The translations under genes and the position numbers were made by a program. The notes under the pieces are model-generated. The model was not told the origin of the DNA and made no database searches. It worked only from the letters and a program-made list of their open reading frames with translations. This document shows positions 31,707 to 42,872 of a DNA stretch of 64,000 nt, piece by piece (position 1 is the first letter of the stretch; each line of letters opens with the position of its first letter). The stretch comes from Hericium rajendrae (lineage: Eukaryota > Basidiomycota > Agaricomycetes > Russulales > Hericiaceae), in contig JAVRDV010000018.1 in assembly GCA_033439255.1 (NCBI GenBank), positions 62,001-126,000 on the forward strand, written 5' to 3'.

Positions 31707-32931
31707 ATTGTTGGGCAGTTGAACAGGGGGAGCTGGGGCGATGATCAGTTTGATGTTGATGGTGGATGTGGATGTAGCAGTGGTGACAGGTGGAGCGGGT
31801 GAGGGGACTGGTATTAGGGTTGGGATGTGAGGGGGTAGCGGTGAACGGAGGACTGCGAGCCGGGCAACTCGCTCTTGCTCACGTGCTTCTAGAACTTGGT
31901 GAGAGAGAGTGAGTTTAGGTTCAGTGATGAAAATGCTACTGACCTGCCAAAACTACTGATCTCTTCCTTCTACTAGGTTTGGTCTCCAGCCAACGACTAG
32001 GCGTCAAGAGTTGGAACAGTATGCATAGTACTTCCTGGTAACAGCATTGAAGATGATACCTGTTGGTACAAAGAGGGGTTCAGTGCATGTGGGAGGGGAG
32101 TCAATACTAGGAGGAGCAACGGTGGGGAGCAGTGGAGTGGCTGGGTGTAGGCAGTGGTGTTCTTCTCTGGCAACGTCGAAGTCAACAAGTTTGAGGTAGG
32201 GGAAGTCTTCGTGCTCAGTGAAGTACCACTGGCAGGTGGCAGCGTCTTGGTGAGAAAAGTGGATCTGGGCGATGCCAGCAAGGGTGTAAATGTGGTAGTT
32301 CCCAAGGGACTCGAAGATCTCAAGTGGGAAGGGTGCAGTGGTTTGGAAGCAGGGGTCAGTGGAATCAATGGTGACAACCTACAGGAAGTCTGCCGCAACT
32401 GAACAATGTCCAAGGGCATGAGGGTACAAGGTGGTGGAGTACGGAGTTCTGAGAAATCGGTGGCCGAGGCATTCTCTGGCCCACACAGGCTCAGGCAAGA
32501 GTTCTGGGGTGAAGAAACCTAGTGTGCAAAAGGGGAATGAGGTCGATGGCAGGATGCTCACAGGGGATCCTCGGTTGGGTTGGCAGCAGTGGTAGGCGAT
32601 GTCCGAGGCACCAAACATGAATTCTTGCAAGTCAACGTCAAAAGCAACTCAAATTTGAACGTATAAGGCAATGGAGATAGCACCTGCACGTGGTTTCCAC
32701 GATCTCAATTAAAACCAAACTCCTTCAGCTTCCCAATGCTTCACCGCACAATAGCAGAGGAGGAGAATGAGTGCACTGCTCTCGATGGTGTTGGCAATGG
32801 GAAAGGGGAGATGAGGTTGATGGAATGGATGTCGAGATACAGTGAAGATGTCAGCGGTGAAGGGTTCAAAGAAGAGAGGTATGATGGGCGATAGTAGGGA
32901 GGTGAGGTGGGTGTATGAGAGATTGTCCAGG
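31707..32931 (-). other. Gypsy leader between 5' LTR and gag
   Basis: About 1.2 kb with Ser/Thr/Pro-rich open pieces (for example 31997-32419) but no recognised domain. Either leader sequence or a decayed upstream ORF of the element. Confidence 0.4.
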
Positions 32932-33132
32932 TGTCAAAACTCAGTTGTAGACAGCAGAGAACCACCCAAGTCACCAGCAATGATGAGAGCAAGAGAGCAG
33001 AGAGCGACTAGCAGTGCAGTGACCTGTATTGGAGGTACAGTACGGTACAGACGAAATGGACAATCTAGGGAAATAGGCAAGCAACAGGGAGCCTATAAGT
33101 ACTGGGATGACAATGGGAAAAGAACAATGGAC
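32932..33132 (-). repeat. 5' LTR of the Gypsy element (partial)
   Basis: About 200 bp matching the inner end of the 423-bp LTR; at 33132 the sequence changes abruptly to hairpin-module DNA. Confidence 0.8.
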
Positions 33133-33939
33133 GGAGCCTGGGTAATTTGGCAAGGACCAGAGGGAGCAAAAGTGAGTAAAGCAGATCTTTCGTTTGATTT
33201 TTTTTGTGCTAATCCGGGGGTCTTGCTCGTTATTGAGCGAGACCTCTTGTTTCTTCTTTGCCCCAACAACCTCCTATCACATCCGTTCCCCCGTCGTTGG
33301 CTCGGCCTCACCCTCTCCACCTTCGCAATCCACCTTCGCACCCCCATGACGCTGTCTGCGGGTACGACATCTCCCACAGCTCGCACACCTACCCTGTCGA
33401 CTCTCCCGTCCACCTTCCCTGAGCTGCACGTGCGCCCACCACTTCACGCAAGTGTGCAGGGTGTTCAGCACCTATGACAATGCCCTCGCACACCATCAAC
33501 AGCCCGCATGAGCTCCAACAGCTCGTGCGGATCTGTCAGGCCGCCTTCGTCTCCGCAGCTAGTCCCCAGTCCTCGCGCGCCTGCCTCGACCCCCACGCGG
33601 TCCACACACCTATGCATGAGGATGCCGGGTGGCCAGCACTCGCGGCCATGTCTGCAGACACCCTCAAGAGCCTGTGCGAGCCTGCCACACCACCTTCACT
33701 GCCATCACACACCCCCCACTCCCTTCCTCAACCCACAGGCAGATTGCGACACACCCCACAAGCTCAACAACATGCAAGGATGCCGATGGGTTCTCCATGA
33801 GCACGACAACACCCGCGTGAGCCTCCAACATCTCGCACGGGACACGTCGAGTCTCATGGCAATGAGACTCGATAGCTTGTCATGGGACCCTCTCGCCTCC
33901 TGATGCCGCTTCCACCGCCACTGCATCATCCACAGACAA
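33133..33939 (+). mobile_element. Hairpin-module fragment in opposite orientation (copy 9)
   Basis: Plus-strand donor GTGAGT near 33171 and GTGCTAAT lead to hairpin H1 at 33219-33244 (TCTTGCTCG/CGAGCGAGA type arms). A C-rich block follows (reverse of the G-rich block of other copies), then palindrome P2 at 33847-33872 (TCGAGTCTCAT / ATGAGACTCGA). Copy 2 is inserted at 33940; G/C-rich sequence of similar kind resumes at 36813-37100 and may be the rest. The left junction with the Gypsy LTR suggests insertion with loss of sequence or recombination. Confidence 0.55.
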
Positions 33940-35023
33940 CATCTGAGAAAACTGAATTATATATAGCTGCAGGTTATATTATGGATGCTATCACTGAGCT
34001 ATCAGAGCTATGTAGTTTGCTTATCCAGCTATGTAGAGCTATGAGAGCTTCCATAGCTTCCATAGCTAGTACTATGACTTATATAGTGCTACCATAGCTT
34101 CCATAGCCAGCAATATAAAATATATAGCACTATCATACTTAGTAAGGCAAGCTATGACTACTATTAGTACTACCATTACTATATCAAGTCAACTAGGTGC
34201 CTCTTAGGTATAAAATATTCAGTCAAAATTTATTATATTGAAGAGAATTACTATTACAGGCAAGTACACTACAACTAGCTAGATGCAACAAGGTGCGCAC
34301 ACGCACGAGGCGTGGCGCGGTGCGGCAGTCGGTCATGCACGACACAGCAGTCGTGCGTGAGGCATGCGGTGGGCCCGTGCGAGAGGTGCGCGGGAGAAGG
34401 CGAGGTGCGGCGAGGCATCCGTGAGTGGCTACAGGCACTGCACTCAGGGTAGCGGGCAATCGTGTGCAAGGCACGGGGCATACGCGTGAGGTACGGGAGC
34501 CAGGTGTGAGATGTTGAAGGCGCCGTGAGGAGGCAGCTGGTGGCGGGCCCATGCACGAGGCACGAGGCACGAGGCGAGGTGCGGGGAGTGGGCATGCTGC
34601 GATGCACAACGTGGCAGATCTTTGGTGACACGGCAGGCCCGTGCGCCAGATATGGGAGGCCCTGTGGACGTGCAAGGCACGATGGGTGTGCGCGGGGCAG
34701 GTGCGAGGCACGAAATGGCTGCATCGGGCTTCGCGAATGATGCACGGGGACATCCGCAACACGGAAAGCCTGCGCACCAGAAGCGCAAGGCAGGACAATG
34801 GGCAGGGGGACGTGCGTGAAGATGGCTGCACGCGGGAGGGCCATGCGGAATGTGAGGCATGGGGCCCACGTGTGCGCGGAAGCGGGGCATTGTGGGTGCA
34901 GGTGAGGGTTCAGGCGAGCGGGTGGGGTGTGCTGGAGCTGGTCGCTGTGCTGGTGACACGGCAGGATGTGGAAGAGTGTGCTTGAGGGGTTGGGATGACA
35001 AAGGGACGACAAAGGGATGACGC

Positions 35024-35055
35024 TCGAGTCCCATTGCCACGGCAATGGGACTCGA
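35024..35055. other. Palindrome P2 of copy 2
   Basis: TCGAGTCCCATTGCC / GGCAATGGGACTCGA around AC, a nearly perfect 32-bp palindrome. Counterparts: 33847-33872, 41201-41226, 52825-52850, 63708-63741. Confidence 0.75.
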
Positions 35056-36530
35056 TGGTGCAGGCACGCACGGACGTTGAGGGCACAGGCATTGACATAA
35101 CTCATGTGCGACAATACAACGTGGGTGGGTGGTTGGGTGCACAAAAGTGGGGACCGGGATGCATGTGTTGTGGCACATCAGGCGCAGGGTGTTGAGTGCG
35201 GGCATCAGAGCACGTTGGTGGCAGCATTGGGACGGTGTGAAGAGCAATGGAAAGGGGATAGTGGAGGAGACGGCGCACGACGGGGATTGGAGGGGTCGGA
35301 ATATCGAAAGAATGAGTGTCGCTCGAGAACGAGCAACACTCTGCGTTAGTACGAACAAACACGAAAGAGTTATTTTTTTTACTTACCTACAGCCCCTACA
35401 CCTTACTAAATCCTCGCCCGATCCATCTTGACTGTCGATAGAAGGAGGAGTGAAAAAAGGCAAGCGAGGGGAGCCAGAGAGGGACAGACAGAGTGAGGGA
35501 GGAGGTGAAGACTTCAGCAAGTGAGGAGTCTCGACGCGAGTTCAGTGCTTCAGCCACCGAACGAGTGAGTCAAAGTTTCTCGCGATGTAACAAATCGAAT
35601 AAAATACCTATAATTACAAAACAAAATACGGCAGTGTAGAATAGTAACATACATGGAATGAATGAGCTGAGTATCTACATAATCTAGCACACAAGACCGG
35701 ACAGCAGAGTCAAAGTTATCACGTCTGCCACTTAGCCTTTGACGCAGCACTCGGCAATGCCCGGCAGCCACGAATCTCGGCTTCGCCCGGGATTCGTATA
35801 TAAGACTCGCGCGACATGGGTTACCTGTTGCTCTTAACTCCCACCATGTCTTGCCACGTCGACACTTCTTCATCATCGTTTGCTCGCTCGTCGTCATCCT
35901 TTGCTCGCTCGTCGTCATCCTTTGCTCGCTCGTCACTGTCTTTTGCTCTCGCTGTCTTTTGCTCTTTTGTTGCTGTCTTTTGCTTGCTCGTTGCTGTTAT
36001 CTCTTTTAAAGTTAGCTTTTATTCTCTGTCTTTTATGTCTTTATGCTAATATCTTTATTACTTGTTGTAGTACTTGTGTTGATTTACTAGGTAAGCAGGT
36101 TTATATCTAAATACTAATGTCTTTAAATTGTCTTGTAGGTTTTCACTTTTTTTTTTTAGTTTGGTAAGCTTCTATATATTATCTTTGTTCTCTTCTAACA
36201 ATGGTCTTCTTGTCTTGTTTAGATTTGCACTTTTTATATTCATTGTAAGTTTGTTATATTTTATAGTTATCTAGTAGACTTCATAGCCATAGTAATATTT
36301 TGTAATGAAATTGTTTGAGAAATATAAAATATCTAATTTTCGATATTTGTGACTTTAAGATACTAGGGCATTGGGCCTATTATTTATTTGTTTTATATGT
36401 TAGAACGATATATCTTATAGAAGTAACATAGAGTGGATAGCAATCTTACTAGCTAGATAAAATATAAGAATTAAGGTATCAAATATAGTTAATATAGCTT
36501 CTATAGCTATTTTATACTATAATAGCTATG

Positions 36531-36690
36531 ACAGCTATAATATCTTCTACTCTAAGCTATATCAGCTATATAGCTTATGCTCTATGCTATGGTAGCTATG
36601 ACAAGCTATGACAGCTATAATATCTTCTACTCTAAGCTATATCAGCTATATAGCTTATGCTCTATGCTATGGTAGCTATGACAAGCTATG
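36531..36690. repeat. 80-bp perfect tandem duplication in the AGCTAT zone
   Basis: The 80 bp starting ACAGCTATAATATCTTC at 36531 recur exactly from 36611. A recent replication or recombination product found only in copy 2. Confidence 0.85.
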
Positions 36691-36812
36691 ATAGCTATGC
36701 ATAGATTGCTTGACTGCTATGAGACTGCTATGTAGAAAAGAGGACAGCTATGGACCTAGGAAAGCTATATAGCCTACATAGTGTTATATACCAGTAGTAA
36801 ATTTCTCAGATG

Positions 36813-37100
36813 GAGGCATGCGGGCCACAAATGGCATGCACAGCCCGTGCGCAATGCACATGAGGTGCTGATGGCCACGTGGGACCCAACCGACACACAC
36901 GGGGATCATCAACTGTGCAAGCATGCTGTCGGCAACATTCATAGGGCCATAGCGACGTGCGCACACTGCTGCGAGCATATGGCATTGGTGAGTTACATGG
37001 GACACAGACGATGCACTGGTCCTCACTGGTCCCCAAATGGCGCGTGCATAGTGTTGACAATGTGCGCAGCTGCTGGCAACCCACACAATGTACATGCATA
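36813..37100. other. G/C-rich continuation, probably of copy 9
   Basis: GCATGCGGGCC and CGTGCGCAATGCAC-type sequence like the low-complexity block of the CATC elements. No supported gene; then A/T-rich sequence leads to the hAT end at 37305. Confidence 0.35.
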
Positions 37101-37523
37101 CTTAGATAACTTATAATATATGGTTTCAATTTTTTGAAGTCTCAATTGACCTGCGAGTAACTTGTTGCTGCACAGGTACTCGATCCATGGCTCCGAATCA
37201 CCCAGTGGCTGAAACCTGCATGGATCCAGGTGTGGGTCTATCCTGGGTCAAATATCTGTGGGTCCGGATCCAGGTGATCTGTGAGTGCACTCGTGTCCAT
37301 CCCTACTCTCAGCTGGCCCAACAGCTCATCTCAACCAATGTCACTACTGGTGATGTTGTTGCACCTTATATGCCTTATATGTGTGCTATATAGCTACTTA
37401 GCATAGCTATGGGAGCTATAGACATGTCTTTACATGCTAAAGAGCCTATGTAACCTATGTCAACTATAGAGTCTTGTAAGTGTAAGCTATATGCTATCAT
37501 ATCTGTGAGACATACAGCAACTA

Positions 37524-40364
37524 CATCAGGGAAATGAACAGGTCCTATATAGCTCTATAAGTCCTACATAGATTTCCTAGAGCCATAGCAACGTCAAGTT
37601 CTACATAGCTCATATAGCTGTAGTGAGATGCTATATAGTGCTACATAGCTTGAGTGGGTTGCTATATAGCTCTATGATAGCTATGATAGCTTCCTAGTCA
37701 ACTATGGTATTTATTATAGCAGATCTAGCTATACAATGTATGGAAGATATCTTACTGATATAAGTTATACTCAGTAGACACATGTATAAACTTTATCATA
37801 GCTACATATATAAACCTCATTATATGGCTTTAAAAGACTTCATAAAAGTCTACAATATTATATTCACTTTATCACATAAAAGTCAAACATCAAACAATAT
37901 AAGATTATATCAAAAAGATTATATTCAAAATCTAACAAATATTTGTAATCTACTACACAACTAAACAAAGTATACATATATCTAGCAAGATATATGTTAA
38001 TTATAATATCACAGGGTTATATATGAGCAAGAAGACTTATCAGTATTAGAAAAAAGCGAAAATCTAAACTATAGATTGTCAACAAAAGTGATATAAGAAG
38101 TCTACAAGTCTACAATGAGTACTCACCAATAGAACAAAAAAGCGAAAATCTAATAACCTAGTAAGAGAATACAAGTCAGAGTAACAACATAAGACTAACA
38201 ACATAAGAAAGCTTACCACAAATAGAAGAGTCAAGAGCCCGAGGTAAAGTTAGAGTTAAAAGCTCGAAGACGGAGGAGATGGTGGTGGTAAGAGAGAGAG
38301 AGAGACGACGCGCGTCGCGAGCGTTAAATAAGATTGCCAGCGGAGCCACAATTATGTCCGGGCCGGGTACTGCCGGGCACGGCAACAGAGGCTAGGCGGG
38401 CAGACCTCATTATATTGTCTGTGTTGCCCGGTGATTTACAGTACAGTAGCTAGAATTAATACTCATACAATCTGTTCTTCGAATTAATAGACAGTTGTTG
38501 CTTTTTTCCCGTGAATTATGTGATTTTATTTGATTTGTTGTGCCTTGTCGATCTTAGCTTCGCGCGTTCGGTGGTAGCAGCGAAGTCGCGTCGTTCGTCT
38601 TCGCACTTGGTCGTCTCTCCTTACCCATAATTAATTCCCTCTCCTTTGGTCTCTCCTCCCTCATCTCGTCTTCCATCGTCTCTCGTCAACTTGCAGGGTT
38701 CCAATAGCAGGGGCTCGAGGGTCCAGGGGCACAGGTAAGTAAACAAATATATATCTCGTGTATAATGTACTGATATCGAGAGTGCCACTCATCGACGAGT
38801 GGCACTCTCGTTTGCTCGTTTGCTCTCAACCCCGGCGCGTACCCTTCCCCCCTCCGACACTCCGCCGCCCCGCTCTCGCGCACCCTCCGTGCCTATTCGC
38901 CTGCCCACCACCCCATCAACGACGTCCGTGCGACCGCAGCCCGCGCGCGACCCGCCCATCCCGTCCACGACACGGGCAGCCAGCCCACAACACCCGCAGC
39001 CTGTCAACGACACGGGCAGCCGCGGACGACACACAGCCCGTGAACAACACGGCCAGCCCGTGGACAACGCGGGTAGCCCAAGGACGACACCAGCGCACAG
39101 ACGACACCAGCCCGCGGACGACGCGGGCAGGCCGTCGACGACACAGGCATCCCGCGGACAGCGCTGGCAGCCCGTCGGCGATGCGGGCAGCCCTCGGACG
39201 GCACGGGCAGCCCGTCAACGACGCGGGGCCCGCGGCCAACACGCGGCCCGCAAGTACTCGACGGGCAGCCCAGCGATGACGCGGGAAGCCCGTCGATGAT
39301 GCGGGGAGCCCGCAAACTGTCGACGGGCAGCCCAGCGACGACGCGGGGAGCCCGTCGACAACATGGGGAGTATGCGCGGGCACGGGCCACGCACACACGC
39401 TGTTGCATGCCATCTGCACGTGGTCAATGACGTGTGTGCACAGGCCATGCCTCTCGCACCTGTCGTGCACGGCCTGCGCCCTTCCTGTGCCCATCACATG
39501 CCCTGCGCACCGCCTCCGTACCTTCTGCGCCGCCTCCTTGCCCTCCGCGCCACCTCCTTGTCCTCCGCGCCGCCTCCTTGTCCTCCGCGCCGCCTCCGCA
39601 CCCTCAACGCTGCCTCCGTGCGCTCCGTGCTGCATCCGCCACGTCTGCACCCTCCCCGCCGCCTCCGCGTATTCACCGCCGCAGCCGCGCCGTCCGCGCT
39701 GCCTCCGTGCCGTCCGTGTCGCGCCTACGCCCTCAACGCCTCATCCGCACCCTCAACGCCGCCTCTGCGCGGTCCGTGCCGCATCCGCCACCTCTACGCA
39801 CCCAACGCTGCATCCGCGCCGCTGCATCTGTGCCCTCAACGCCGCATCCACGCCGCTACATCCGCGCCCTCAACGCCGCATCCGCGCCACTGCATCCGCG
39901 CCCCCAACGCCACGTTGCGCCCCCAACGCCGCGTCGCGCATCGCGCGGGCTGCTGAGTCAGCCCACACCCATCTGCAACACCCCGCACACGAGCATATCC
40001 CATGCCTGTGCCCTGTAGCTAGTACATCATGTAGCTACATTGACAATATAAATATTTTTACCTTGATGATCATGCTTGTTGTCCTCCAATCTGAATTGCA
40101 GAAGATTTGAACCTTGATGCCTCTAATATCTAGCTGAGTAGCCATAGGGCATATAGCTTTCATAGCATGCCTATGAGATTATATAGTAACCATAGCTATC
40201 CCTTATGACTACATAGAGCTATATACCTTGTACTTACTGCTATGGAGACTATGATAGTCATCATAGCTCTATATAGGTGAGGAGGGGGCTACATAGACCA
40301 TATAGCCCTATCATAGATCACATAAACTGTTACTGAGCTATGTAGAATTCCCATTTCCCTGATG
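37524..40364 (-). mobile_element. CATC-ended element, copy 5 (2,841 bp), divergent ends, reversed plan
   Basis: Ends CATCAGGGAAATG on both sides (inverted), with perfect 2-bp duplication TA (37522-37523, 40365-40366). It lies inside copy 6. Internal order is reversed relative to the other copies: mini-intron and promoter side at 37.8-38.4 kb, intron 38735-38780 (46 nt, GTAAGT, TACTGAT, CGAG), H1 38778-38809 with arms GAGAGTGCCACTC/GAGTGGCACTCTC, then a C-rich block (38.82-39.96 kb) full of ACGACGCGGGCAGCCCG and CCTCCGCGCCG repeats. The block gives long Ala/Arg/Ser ORFs by composition. No transposase. Confidence 0.8.
38820..39960. repeat. C/G-rich repeats of copy 5
   Basis: Two tandem families: GACGACGCGGGCAGCCCG-like units (about 18 bp, 38930-39370), and CCTCCGCGCC / ATCCGCGCC units (39500-39950). 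All six frames are unusually open for this reason. No gene credited. Confidence 0.75.
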
Positions 40365-42872
40365 TATACACATTATCCAGAGTATAAATGTCATATAATG
40401 CACACAAAAAGTGAATCAAATCCATATTTATTATTCAAGTCACAAGTACTCTAGTACAAAGATTTGAAAGCTCTAATTATGTCAAGAGCCAGCAGGTGCC
40501 ATTAAGCACCATCATGCGCTGATGCTTGTCAAGCACACAGGCACAGAGGGTGCGAATAGTGATGACACATGGGCAGGTGGCAGGATGCACAGGCATGGGG
40601 ATAGCAGGTGAGAACAGGGCATTGCACAGGCGTGTGGGATGGCATGGGAGTGTGGGGTGTTAAACACAGATGCAGGGTGTCATACAGCCATGCTGGGCAG
40701 TCTGCACATGCATGGAGCATGCACACATACAGCGTGTCGAGCCTGGGGGATGCAGACCAGGAGCACAAGAGCATGCGCATGTGAGGGGCATTGTGGGAGA
40801 GCACGTGGCATTGAGCACGTAGCGAGATGGGCAGGCATTGAGCATGCGGTGGGATGAGTGCACGTGCTAGGCATTGCGTGCATGTCCAAGGCCTGAACTG
40901 GCTGTGACATGCGAGCACGGGCTGCTATGCCCATTTCTGGGGTGTGAAGGACGAGCACGGGGTGTAACTCACAGGGGCAGGGCTTGAGGCATGCATGCAG
41001 GGCCCTGGAGCATGCGTGCTGGGTGCTGTGCACGACCATGGGGCATTGTGCATGACCGTGCAGTGTTGTGTGCAACTGTGGGGCATTGTGCATGTCAGTA
41101 GGGCATTGCGAGCATGTGAGGTGTTATCTGCGAGTACATGGCTTTGCAGGGCATGGGGTGAACATGCGGGGTCGTGCACCATAGGCACGAATGATGTCCA
41201 AGTCCTATTGCCACAGCAATGGGACTCTACGGTGATGCAAGTATGCCAGATGTTGAGGGCACGGGCCATGACGTGGCCCGCGCATGCACGCCGTTGATGG
41301 TGCACAGGTGGTGGCATGACAGACGTGCGCAGTCTGTGGCCAGATGCACAAAGGTGAGGACCCGGGTGCCAGTGTCATGGCACATCAGGTGTGGGGTGTT
41401 GATGTTGAACATGTGGGCAACTGGGGCATTGGCAGTGTCGTTGGAAAGGCAGTGGGGGTGGTGGAGCGGTGTACATCATGAAGGTGATGATGGAAGGCAT
41501 CTGGGCATCAATGGAATGAGTGTCACTCAAAAACGAGTGACACTCTTGATTAGTACAAAGAAATCATAGAGATATTGCCTTTTTACTTACCTGCCACCCT
41601 CTCCCTACTGCAAACTTATTCCCGCTGGGTTGATGTTCGCTGGAGCATGAAAGAAAGAGAAGGTGAGGGAAACACGGTGAAGAAGGGAGGGTGGCAAGAA
41701 GGAGCAGCAAGTCTTGACCCATTAACTTGGGGCTTCGACCATCAGATGCGTGAAGAGATGCAACAAATCAAATAAAACAGTTAAAAATATGAAAAAATAA
41801 CACAAGATATATTTTGAGCATCTCTGTATATTACATGAGCTACTTTTGTAACAACCATATGGTTTACCACTGGACAGCAGAGTGAAGATAGCTAAATCTA
41901 ATATTTAGCCTCTAGATGCGATGCTCAGCAACGCCCAGCAGCTACAATTCTTAGCTTTGCCTGAGATTCATATATAAGACTTGTGTGACATGCCTTCCCT
42001 CTTGCTCTTTAACCTCCATCTCTTGTCACATTAGCACCTTCGTTGTTATCGTTTGCTCGCTCATTGTCATCATTGCTTCCTTCATCGTCATTGTCTATTG
42101 CTCGTTGTTGTTGTCTCTATCAAGGTAAGCTTTTATTTTTTGTTTCTTATAGCTTATACTAATATCTTTATCCAGCTTTGTTATATCATGTACTGATGTC
42201 TTCATGTATCTTTAGATTTTGCTTTTTTGTTACTTTGGTAAGCTTTCATCTGTTATCTTTTCTTAATTAGATCTTTGCTTTTTGTAGTTATTATAAGCCT
42301 GTTTGTAGTCTTCTATATTAGTCTTGATTAATGCTTATATTTTTATAGAAGTTCTTAATGTTTATCTTACATAATGTAGTGTAGTAATGTATTATAATGT
42401 TGTAGTTAGTAAATAAAATTTTGTTTTTGTGCTTAACTTTTGTTATGATAAATCTCATTGTATGGTGTTATAAGAAAGCTTTATATTCTAGTTGAGCTAC
42501 AAATTTACATGATAAATTTATAATATACAGATAATACATAGTGAGCTAGCATAGTATAGAAAAAGGAAGCCTTATAGTGTATAGATAATATATAGTAAGT
42601 TAGCATAGTGTAGATGATATAGACTTTGTAGACTTTGTAGGTAAATTAGATTACATAGCTCCCATAGCTAAGCCTATAACTCTATAGCTATTATAGCTAC
42701 TCTTGTAGCTTTATAGCTCTCATAGCACTCTATAGCTGTCTCTAGTAGCTATATAGCACTCTATAGACTAGGGCACTCTATGACCAGATATATACAAAAG
42801 AGGGTAGCTATGGAGATATGCAACCTATATAAGATATAAAGCTCTTTATAGCTACCCAAAATTTCTCAGATG

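Larger units (their letters stand above)
23016..33132 (-). mobile_element. Ty3/Gypsy LTR retrotransposon with chromodomain
   Basis: Runs on the minus strand: partial 5' LTR (32932-33132), leader, gag (31706-30717), aspartic protease (about 30693-29992), reverse transcriptase and RNase H (29.7-28.35 kb), integrase (28.33-26.52 kb), chromodomain (23721-about 23500) and 3' LTR (23016-23438, 423 bp, TGTCA...TGACA). It carries two insertions: a CATC element (23778-26561) between integrase and chromodomain, and a Copia-like solo LTR (27089-27551) in the integrase region. It sits inside the hAT transposon. The coding part is broken (several breaks besides the insertions) but well enough preserved to suggest modest age. 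Confidence 0.85.
33940..36812 (+). mobile_element. CATC-ended non-coding element, copy 2 (2,873 bp)
   Basis: Ends CATCTGAGAAAACTGAA and inverted CATCTGAGAAATTTACT, both as in copies 1 and 3. Flanking dinucleotides are AA and GA, so a 2-bp duplication is at best imperfect. Internal plan: AGCTAT zone, G/C-rich block (34.28-35.0 kb), P2 palindrome (35024-35055), H1 (35314-35341), minus-strand intron 35341-35386 (46 nt, GTAAGT, TACTAAC, GCAG), H3 (35541-35561), TATATAAG at 35797, TCGTCATCC-type repeats, mini-introns (GTAAGC 36091 onward) and the second AGCTAT zone. No conserved protein. Confidence 0.8.
16922..37305 (-). mobile_element. hAT DNA transposon expanded by nested insertions
   Basis: Ends match as inverted repeats: TAAGGATGGACACGA at 16922 and, on the other strand, TAGGGATGGACACGA ending at 37305. 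Both subterminal regions carry TATTTGAC, CACAGATC and CACCTG-type motifs. Transposase exons lie on the minus strand (22.98 down to 17.14 kb). An 8-bp target duplication is not recognisable. Most of the length is insertions: a solo LTR (18002-18424), a CATC-ended element (20244-22760), a Gypsy element (23016-33132), hairpin-module sequence (33133-33939, 36813-37100) and a CATC element (33940-36812). hAT elements move by a DDE transposase with cut-and-paste chemistry. Confidence 0.6.
37327..42872 (+). mobile_element. CATC-ended element, copy 6, with copy 5 nested
   Basis: Right end is clear: inverted CATCTGAGAAATTTTGG ending at 42872. The left end is placed at CATCTCAACCAATG (37327) because removal of copy 5 leaves about 2.70 kb, the family size; flanks CT and AT are not a perfect duplication, so the left limit is tentative. 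Contents: AGCTAT zones, G/C-rich block (40.5-41.2 kb), P2 (41201-41226), H1 (41518-41545), minus-strand intron 41545-41590 (46 nt, GTAAGT, TACTAAT, CAAG), TATATAAG at 41971, leader with TCATTGTCATC-type repeats, GTAAGC mini-introns from 42125, AATAAA at 42412. It interrupts the LINE. Confidence 0.65.

Noticed and set aside
34223-35362. Minus-strand ORFs of 200-304 codons
   Set aside because: Same G/C-rich block in copy 2; composition effect, no domain.
38758-40110. Large open frames on both strands
   Set aside because: Produced by 18-bp and CCTCCGCGCC repeats of copy 5.
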